Shown here piece after piece: positions 54,240-64,000 of a stretch of 64,000 nucleotides of DNA (the stretch's first letter is position 1; each line of letters starts with the position of its first letter). The stretch lies in contig NC_081552.1 of the NCBI RefSeq assembly GCF_963082655.1, positions 68,803,465 to 68,867,464 on the forward strand, read 5' to 3'. Origin of the DNA: Stomoxys calcitrans (Eukaryota > Arthropoda > Insecta > Diptera > Muscidae). The notes below the pieces were generated by a model. That model did not search any database, had not been told where the DNA came from, and saw only the letters and a program-made list of their open reading frames with translations. Both the position numbers and the translations under genes were made by a program.

Positions 54240-54300
54240 TATTGACAGCTGTTCGCTGGTGCGGAATACTACCACTGAGCTACCATCCTATTACACATTT
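54240..54300 (-). repeat. tRNA-like fragment with a box A
   Basis: On the minus strand 'ggatggtagctcagtggtag' contains a perfect TAGCTCAGTGG box A, but no box B follows at tRNA distance. It is probably a scrap of a SINE or tRNA pseudogene. Confidence 0.35.
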
Positions 54301-54318
54301 TGATGACGAAGTAAAGTC

Positions 54319-54414
54319 TTGTTTACACTTGGAGCAAATCTAGATTTGCGACGAGGTTTCCCATACATTTTCAGTGTGAGCAAATCTACTTATTGATTTT
54401 GTTCCAAGTGTAAA
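54319..54414. mobile_element. Miniature internally deleted GTTTACACT MITE (96 bp)
   Basis: 'gtttacacttggagcaaatc' and inverted 'gtttacacttggaacaaaat'. Only about 96 bp remain, including 'cccatacattttcagtgtga'. The ends match each other better than in the long copies. Confidence 0.7.
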
Positions 54415-54639
54415 CAACACTTGAAGGCATGCAGTCAACAGCACAACTCGAAGCCGCAAGTTGAGTGGTTAGTGAACGGCGTTAATTTTCAACTGTTTTT
54501 TAAGACAGGTGGCAACATAGAGTTCTCATATGAAACATTAAAAAAAATAAATTAAATAGAAAATGAGCTTATAACGAACTAATAATGGCAAAAATTAGTT
54601 TGAAAAGAAAAGAGGTTTCATGAAAAATTAAAAGGTCGA

Positions 54640-54785
54640 AAAAAAATTTTTGTGTCCCCAAACAGGGAATGTCCCCAAACAATGCGCTAGAACCACAAAA
54701 GAAGTGAGGACAGTCCCCAAACAATGGAAATGTCCCCAAAGAATGCGGGAGACTGAAAAAATGTCCTTGAACAATGCGCTGGGCA
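54640..54785. repeat. Short tandem 'tgtccccaaacaatg' units next to an AT array
   Basis: 'gtccccaaacaatgcgct' and relatives occur about five times in about 140 bp before an AT tract. The same edge ('ccagcgccttgtttggggac') stands at the end of the AT array at 16767. Confidence 0.55.
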
Positions 54786-57497
<2,712 letters not shown>

Positions 57498-57694
57498 CTG
57501 CCGATTTTGAGTAATTTGGAATAATATTGTCATTTGTCAACCGGTTGTCGCAAACATTGGCCTTTATAATTCTTTAGTAACTGTTAACATGTTTGCACTT
57601 ATTGAACCGTAGTTCTTATACTTTAAACATACTACGCCTAAATTCGATGCGGATACTATAACCCATCTGAAAACCTCCCCCGAGGTACATTAAC

Positions 57695-57797
57695 AATGGT
57701 TGAGATTTATATATAGCTTCCAATTGATGCTTTTAGGGTAGGTGTAGGGTATTATATAGTCGGCACCGCCCCACTTTTGTCTTTCCTTACTTGTTCT
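57695..57797 (+). mobile_element. HINE family B 3' end
   Basis: 'gatttatatatagcttccaa', 'gtgtagggtattatatagtc', 'ggcaccgccccacttttgtc' and 'tttccttacttgttctc' form the family B terminus, with its hairpin decayed. Confidence 0.6.
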
Positions 57798-57935
57798 CAT
57801 TTTCGAGTCGTTCAAGTTCGTGGACAGGATATCTGATGAGTCAACCAAATCCACAGATGAGCGGTCGAAGCGTAAAACAATCGAAGTAGATGTTCCACAA
57901 TTATGCGTCTATTCTAACACGTGTTGTAATTTTGT

Positions 57936-58595
57936 TTTTCATACCCACCAACATAGGATGGGGCAAACTAATCTTGTCATTCCGTTTGTAACACATCGAA
58001 ATATTATGTCGATCTAGAGATATCCATCCATCCGTCCGTCGTCCGTCGAAATCACGATAGCGGTAGAAATGGGCCATGTCGGCTCAGATTTGGATATAGC
58101 TCCTATATAAACCGATCTCCAGATTCGACTTCTTGAGCCCCTGGAAACCGCAATTAATGTCCGATTTGTCTGAAATTTTGCACGTAGTGTTCTGCTTCTC
58201 CAACTACTGTGCTAAGTCCGAATCAGACTTAGTATAAAGTACGGTCCGCAACCGGATATAGCTCCTATATAAACCGATCTCCCGATTTGACTTCTTAAGC
58301 CCTTACAAATCGCAATTTTTGTCCGATTTGGCATGTAGCGTTCTGTTATGACTTGCAACAACTGTGTCAAATACGGTTCAAATCGGTCTATAACCTGGTG
58401 TAGCTCCCATATAAACCGGTCTCTCGATTATCTTTGTTTGGTTCCTAGAGGCCCTAATTTTTGCTGGTTTGACAGAACGTTGATATGTAGTAAAAACTTA
58501 TGCCCTTCAACTAAATCATTCTATATAAATTATAAGCAGAATCCATGGTGGTGGATTCCCAAGATTCGGCCCGGTCGAACTTAGCCCGCTTTGTT
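57936..58595 (+). mobile_element. HINE family A, copy 1 of a head-to-tail pair
   Basis: 'catacccaccaacataggat' to 'ggtggtggattcccaagatt', hairpin TTCGGCCCGGTCGAA and 'cttagcccgctttgttttt'. The core region is shortened (the 'tatatattcttg' part is deleted). Confidence 0.8.
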
Positions 58596-59822
58596 TTTAT
58601 ACCCTCCACCATAGGATGGGGGTATACTAATTTCGTCATTCTGTTTGTAACTATTCGAAATATTCGTCTGAGAGCCCATAATATATATATATATTCTTGA
58701 TCGTCGTGACATTATATGTCGATCTAGCCATGTCGATCAGTCTGGCCGTCCGTCCGTCTGTCCGTCCGTCTGGCCGTCCGTCTGTCCGTCCGTCTGTCCG
58801 TCCGTCTGTCCCTCCGCCCGTCCGTCTGTCTGTCGAAAGCACGCTAACTTTCGAAGGAGTAAAGCTAGCCCCTTGAAATTTTGCGCAAATAATTCTTATT
58901 AGTGAAGGTCGGTTGGGATTTTAAATGGGCCATATTTCATATAACTGTCATATAAACCGATCTTGCGTCTTGACTTCTTGAGCCTCTATAGTGCGTAATT
59001 CTTATCCGATTGAAATGAAATTTTGCACGACGTGTTTTGTTATGATATCCAACAACTGTGCCAAGCATGGTTGAAATCGGTCGATAACCAGAAATAGCTG
59101 CCATATAAACCGATATTGGGTCTTGATTTCTCAAGCTTCTATAGAGTGCTATTCTTATCCGATTTGAATGAATTTTTGCACGAAGTATTTTGTTATGATA
59201 TCCAACAACTGTGCCATGTATGGTTTAAATTAGTTCATAACCTGATAAAGTTGTCATTTAAGCAGATCTGGGGACTTGACTTCTAGAGGGCGCAATTCCT
59301 ATTCGATTTGGCTGAAAGTTTTCATGACATATTTTATTCTTACTTTCAACAACTGTGTCAAATAAGGTTCAAATCGGTTTATAACCTGATATAGCTGCCA
59401 TATAAACCAATCTGGGATCTTGACTTCTTGAGCCTCTAGAGGTCGCAATTATTATCCGATTTGCCTGAAATTGTGTACGACGGATCCTCTCATGACCATC
59501 AACATACGTGTTTATTATGGTCTGAATCGGTCTATAGCCTGATATAGCTCCTGTATAAATCGATCTCTCTATTTTACTTCTTGAGCCCCCAAAAGGCGCA
59601 ATTCTTATTCGAGTTGGTTGACATTTTACACAGGTCTCCAACATATAATTTAATTGTGGTCCAAACTGGACCATTTCTTGATATCGCTCTAATGGCAGAG
59701 CAAATCTTTTCTTATATCCTTTTTTGCCTAAGAAGAGATGCCGGGAAAACAACTCGACAAACGCGATCCATGGTGAAGGGTATATAAGATTCGGCCCGGC
59801 CGAACTTAGCACGCTTTTACTT
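58596..59822 (+). mobile_element. HINE family A, copy 2 of a head-to-tail pair
   Basis: 'tataccctccaccataggat' follows the previous terminus with no spacer. Core 'atatatatatattcttgatc', a long (GTCY)n tract at 58741-58838, six monomers, hairpin TTCGGCCCGGCCGAA and 'gcacgcttttactta'. Tandem, spacer-free HINEs are typical of this class. Confidence 0.88.
58741..58838 (+). repeat. Expanded (GTCY)n microsatellite within a HINE
   Basis: About 98 bp of GTCC/GTCT tetranucleotides ('ccgtccgtctgtccgtccgt'), two to four times longer than in the other HINE copies in this window. Confidence 0.9.
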
Positions 59823-60505
59823 ATTTATCTTTTTCTTTTTTTACTTTAATAGCAATCCAATCGCTTACCCAACTATTGCAAAAATTTTTCGCTAATACTA
59901 TATACCTATTTGTAAAATTTTCCAAAAATCGAAGTTGGTAGAAAATTTTACTATTTACTCTCTTTTATGCAATATTTGTTACGCTTTTTGCTGATAAATT
60001 GGGGCATCACTGATATGTGAAAGTCGCTGCACATGTTAGGTTACTACGGGATCAGTGTCCAGTGTTGAGATGTACTAGGAGCCGAAATTGGCCTGGACTT
60101 TGCCAAGTTAAAGCCACTCATCATCTCCTGAGTTTTAGCTCTATGATTAGAGAGCTTTTATTTATAGGCGAATCCGGGAGACAGGCATTTTAACTGAAGA
60201 CAAATATCGCAAGTTTACTAACGCATGTAATCACAAGTCTTCGGTACCACAATTGGGCGTATTATCTTTTACATTTCAGTGACCCACTAAAAGCGATACC
60301 AAGTGCTAAAAAATGTTGTTAATGTTCTTGCCGTGTTTATTAAATGTTTTGAAAAATAAAAACTTCCTTTAATTTAATTTAATGCAAACAATTTCATCGT
60401 TATCTAATATAACATTTAAATTAGAGACAACAAAACAACTACTGGAACAATCCATCTTAGAAATTCACAAGGCAATAATAGGCTGTGACTAAATCGTTAC
60501 TATTT
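59823..60505. other. AT-rich DNA, no gene seen
   Basis: Possible SINE-body traces at about 60005-60190 ('actgatatgtgaaagtcgct', 'aatccgggagacaggca'), too decayed to call. Confidence 0.35.
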
Positions 60506-61098
60506 GTATACCCTCCACCACGGGTTGGGGTGTACTAATTTCGTCATTCGGTTTGTAATACCTCGAAATATTGGTGTATATTCTTGATCGTCGTGACATT
60601 TAAAGTCTTTCTAGCCATATCTGTCCGTCTGGCGATAGCACACAAAGTTTCGAATGAGTGAAGCTGGCCGGCCAATTTTTCAAAAATACTTTTTATTAAT
60701 GTAGGTTGATTGGTTCAAATCGATTCATAACTTGATATAGCTCCCATATAAACCGATCCACCAATTTTACTTCTGGAGCTTCTAGAAGGCACAAGATCCT
60801 AGTTGACCGAAATTTTCGACTCATACTATGACTTGAAATAATTTTGTTAAGCATGAACCCAATAGGTTCATGTATAATATAAAATAGCTGTCATATAGAC
60901 TGATGTCTCGATATGAGATCTTGAGGACTTACAGAAAGTAGTTCTTATACAAATGTATAACAATCCATGGATATTTCTTGCTATGTAGTTTAGTTTCCGC
61001 CTGTGAAGAGAAACCGTGCAGAGAACTTGACAAACGCCATCTATGGTGGAGGGTATATAAGATTCGACCCAGCCGAACTTAGCACGCGTTCACTTGTC
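60506..61098 (+). mobile_element. HINE family A, short copy
   Basis: 'tataccctccaccacgggtt' to 'atggtggagggtatataaga', a diverged hairpin (TTCGACCCAGCCGAA) and 'gcacgcgttcacttgtc'. The core is partly deleted. Confidence 0.78.
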
Positions 61099-61913
61099 TT
61101 TTGACTTTGTTTGGCTTTACTTTAATCTAGCAAAAATTTTTGGCCAAAGCATGATTGGTACGAGTCCAGATTAGAAAATCACTTGACAATTTTAATGTAT
61201 CCCCATATTCACCCAACAAATTGAAGATAATATTGACACAAATAACGACTTATCGCTTTAAACTTAACAGAAAAAATACGAAAGCAAACAAAAATAGCTT
61301 TTGGCAATTGATGTGGTTCAAAAGCATGTGTCAGTTCTAATAAAATTATTTATGATAATGCAAAAAAGACCCGTGGTCTCTGCGCAGCAAATATTAAAGT
61401 TATAGACGATAGTCTTTAGGCCACTAGTCAAAAGCAAAACGTTGCAACGTTCATATCAAGCAAACAGAAAAGCAAGGAAACCTTAAAGGGTTCCCAAAGG
61501 AACTTAAACCAAGAAAAAAGAACACCCGAAACCAAAACTTAGCAGCCTACCAGCTTAACAGCAGCCAAATTGAAACAAAATGAAAGGTGTGTAAAGAAAA
61601 ACCAACCAAACGTAAAAACTTTAAACCTCAACGGGTTTAACTACAGTTATCATTAAATTAAAAAAATGTTATGCCATGTTATTGAAGTTTTATCTAGTAT
61701 TCTGCAAACACAATACAAGTTTGTAAAATTTTCTACGAAAAAATTTCGACTATTTGTCATTTGACATCATTTAATTACTGTCATGTTTAGCCAATAATCT
61801 TTGCCAACCTGCGTTTGATACCAAGAATCATTTTTTTATCTACTGCAGAATTCTTTGAACAGTCAATAACCTTCCTCTTTTCCAAGCTGTTTTCTGTGGA
61901 GAAGTATTTAAGC
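61099..61913. other. Unique DNA upstream of a candidate promoter
   Basis: A-rich, stop-dense and free of the window's repeat families. 'ATGAAAGGTGTGTA' at 61580-61593 repeats exactly the start-codon region at 62021-62034. Confidence 0.4.
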
Positions 61914-61923
61914 ACCCAATTCC
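61914..61923 (+). promoter_or_regulatory. Candidate TATA box (GTATTTAAGC)
   Basis: It lies about 33 bp upstream of 'tatcacaattagtttg' (61945-61960), a plausible initiator with the start at about A61948. About 73 bp of leader follow to an ATG at 62021. The spacing is that of a TATA-driven insect gene. Confidence 0.5.
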
Positions 61924-62020
61924 AGGGCACTGTGTATCACAATTAGTTTGCAATCCATTTACTAAGTATTAAATTTTCTATTTCAACTTCAATTCGAATC
62001 GAACTAATCTCGAGGATACC

Positions 62021-62027
62021 ATGAAAG
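62021..62027 (+). CDS. Candidate first coding exon, ATG AAA G then a splice donor
   Basis: 'gataccATGAAAG|gtgtgt' gives Met-Lys and a phase-1 donor. Many insect secreted-protein genes, cuticle proteins in particular, start with a tiny exon coding only the first residues, followed by an intron. The downstream exon is not found in the remaining 2 kb, which is HINE and SINE material, so the gene would continue past the window. The product is unknown. The donor GTGTGT is weak. Confidence 0.35.
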
Positions 62028-62295
62028 GTGTGTATTTCTTGCAAGTGGAGTACAAAATGTCAACGTAGTGAATTAATGGACTAAGATAAAACAGAAAGAA
62101 GCTGAATTTCTTATGTGAAGTGAAGGAAAGTGAATGCTATGGGCATATCCTCTAAAGGAAACGTGAAATTTGTTTACACGGAAATAATAAGAGAAAAAAA
62201 ATAAACAAACGGAACCAATTATTACACTGATGAATAAGAGTAAAGTTCTTCTATATCGGAATGAAACAGCTCAGATCATAAATTGTCCTTCGTCA

Positions 62296-62967
62296 TTTTT
62301 ATACCCACCACCATAGGATGGGGGTATACTAATCTAGTCATTCCGTTTGTAACACCTCAAAATATACATATGCGAACCAAAAAGTATATATCTTGTCTTG
62401 ACATTCTAAGCCGATCTAGTCATGTCCGTCCGTCTGTGAAAAGCACGATAGCGTTCGAACGAGCAGAGATATCCGCTTGAGATCGCTCGATGGGCATTGC
62501 AAATACGCCATATCGGTCCAGATTTTAGATCTTGAGCCCCTGAAAGCCGCATTTTTATTCGATGTGTTATTCGATGTGGCGGAAATTTTGCATGCAACGC
62601 TTTGCTTCGGCTTCCAATAACCGTACTAAGTAGGTCCAAATAGGTTTATAACCTGATATAGCTCCCATATAAAGTGATCTCCGATTTCATATCTTGAGCA
62701 CCTGCAACAATCTTATCCGATTACGACTTCCAACATCCATGTCAAGTACAATCCAAATCGGTGTATAACTTGATATAGCTCCCATATAAAACGGGCTCAT
62801 GATTTGACATCTTGGGCCCCAGAAAGCCACAATTCATCCGATTTGTCTGAAATTTTGCAAGTAGTGTTCTGTTACAATTTCCAATAATCATGCTAAATAC
62901 GATCCAAGTCGATCTCCCGATTTGAGCCATATCGGTATATATGCTGATATAGCTCCCATATAGTGGA
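62296..62967 (+). mobile_element. HINE family A, interrupted by a SINE fragment
   Basis: 'tatacccaccaccataggat', core 'gtatatatcttgtcttgaca', a (GTCC) tract, monomers with 'tgatatagctcccatataaa'. At 62968 SINE sequence begins, and HINE-like 'gcgatttgacatcttgagac' resumes after 63150. Confidence 0.75.
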
Positions 62968-63150
62968 ACACGTAGCGCCACGGTTATCCCTTACTAATGC
63001 TGGCAACATTTGTGTGGTTTAATGCCATGTACAATCTTCTCACCAAGGAGGTGTCGCATTGCGGCACGCCGTTCGAATTGGCTATAAAAATCAGGCCCCT
63101 TATTATTGAACTTAAACTTGACTCATTGATATATGAGAAGTTTGCAGCGA
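62968..63150 (+). mobile_element. 5'-truncated SINE inside a HINE
   Basis: 'gccacggttatcccttacta', 'atgctggcaacatttgtgtg', 'gtgtcgcattgcggcacgcc', 'actcattgatatatgagaag'. Same family as 50245-50516 but without boxes A and B, and with an extra 'ggctataaaaatcaggcccc' block as in 55672-55877. Confidence 0.7.
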
Positions 63151-63239
63151 TTTGACATCTTGAGACCCTGGAAGTTGCAATTATATCCGATGCAGGCTAA
63201 GTCATCGAATTTAAAATTTTGCGCAAATTTGATATGTAG

Positions 63240-63895
63240 GATATCGTTCAAAATCCGTACATATTGGAGGAGCTATAGAGTACATCGTTGTGCAAATTTT
63301 TGAGAAGATTAATTGATAAATGAGTAAACAATGGCCTTAAAAATTCAAATCGGGAGCTATATCTAAATCTGAACTGATTTCTATTAAATTCAATACCAAT
63401 ACCGGGAGTCATAAGGGAATCCTCTATGCCAATTTTCGTTAAAAAATTACCAAATTATTGCAATGCTAGTATAAATCGAACGAACATATATATAGGAGCT
63501 TTATCTAAATCTGAACCGATTTCTTTGAAATTCAATAAAGTCGAGACTTATAAGAGGATCCCTCTTGCAAAATTTCGTAAGAATCGGTTTACATATGACA
63601 ATATAATTCCAATTTAAGCCCAAACCGGACGAACATATATATGAGAGCTCTATATCAATCTGTCCCTTTGCCCAAGAAAATGATTGTGCCAACTTTAAAG
63701 ACTATGGGAAGAAAATTGCGGCCTGTACTTTGTACACGAATTAACATGGACAGACGGACAGACAGACGAACATAGGTAAATCATATCAGAAAGTGATTCT
63801 AAGTCGATCGGTATACTTATCAATGCGCCTATCTCTCTTCCTTCTGGATGTTACAAACAAATTCACTAAGTTATAATACCCTGTACCACAGTAGT
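63240..63895 (-). mobile_element. HINE family B fragment
   Basis: Monomers 'atatatataggagctttatc' and 'ctgaaccgatttctttgaaa', then 'gacagacggacagacagacg', 'aagtgattctaagtcgatcg' and end 'ttataataccctgtaccac'. The hairpin end is missing. Confidence 0.72.
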
Positions 63896-64000
63896 GGTAC
63901 AAATTAATTAATCCAATTATTTTTTTTTTTGAAACTGCTTCAACCATGAAAATGATAATATCAATCACCGTTTTTGAAAAAGTAATTGAAAACATTTCCA

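Noticed and set aside
57820..58017. 65-codon frame with a charged start
   Set aside because: The second half runs into the HINE 5' end. The first half (about 30 codons) has no motif I recognise.

Overview
This is a gene-poor, AT-rich, transposon-dense eukaryotic window. It most likely comes from a higher fly, probably a calyptrate/muscoid one. The evidence is many copies of an INE-1/DINE-1-like element (non-autonomous Helentron, also called HINE or mini-me) that carry the conserved 'ATAAAGTATATATATTCTTG' core followed by a (GTCY)n tract, together with other insect retroelement remnants and pseudogenes of insect housekeeping genes. Most small open frames here are translations of these repeats and are not genes.

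The one convincing, apparently intact host-type gene lies at about 27.6-36.5 kb on the + strand. I assemble it from splice signals with matching phases: a non-coding exon (27574-27623), a 44-codon first coding exon (27865-27997), a 51-nt micro-exon (30544-30594), a 2568-nt central exon (33166-35733) and a last exon (36203-36471), with a poly(A) signal at 36541. All coding junctions are phase 1. The predicted product is about 1006 aa. It has two zinc-finger-like motifs, a tyrosine-recombinase-like domain that keeps R, K, R, H and Y (R648, K697, R774, H800, Y809), an acidic pentapeptide repeat, and a C-terminal W-rich helical module present only in the spliced product. It belongs to a poorly characterised animal family of zinc-finger/tyrosine-recombinase proteins, either Crypton-like or domesticated. 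This is the best candidate for an undescribed system in the window.

Layout. 0-22 kb: HINE copies of two families (A, with a TTCGGCC/GGCCGAA hairpin; B, with an AGTCGG/CCGACT hairpin), a decayed mucin-like coding minisatellite (2.38-3.87 kb), a Ty3/gypsy pol relic (9.3-10.3 kb, minus), AT microsatellites holding a hAT-like MITE (16.3-16.8 kb) and a non-LTR ORF2 relic (19.4-19.9 kb). 22-27 kb: a methylcrotonoyl-CoA carboxylase alpha (MCCC1-like) pseudogene fragment and a dense cluster of nested palindromic MITEs. 27-36.6 kb: the recombinase-like gene, whose two large introns are full of HINEs, a LINE 3' end and a palindromic element with two further insertions. 36.6-45.4 kb: inverted HINE-B units around a possible hAT transposase scrap, a large foldback element and a HINE-A copy. 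45.8-46.3 kb: a RhoGDI pseudogene. 47-54.4 kb: MITE families, a full-length tRNA-derived SINE with a perfect 14-bp target duplication, and a second MCCC1 fragment split by MITEs at a TAA site. 54.8-57.5 kb: a recent 1434-bp tandem duplication bridged by an AT array. 57.7-64 kb: more HINEs and a candidate promoter plus first exon (61.91-62.03 kb) of a gene that would continue beyond the window.

Repeat boundaries are read by eye and are approximate to about 5-20 bp unless a target duplication is quoted.
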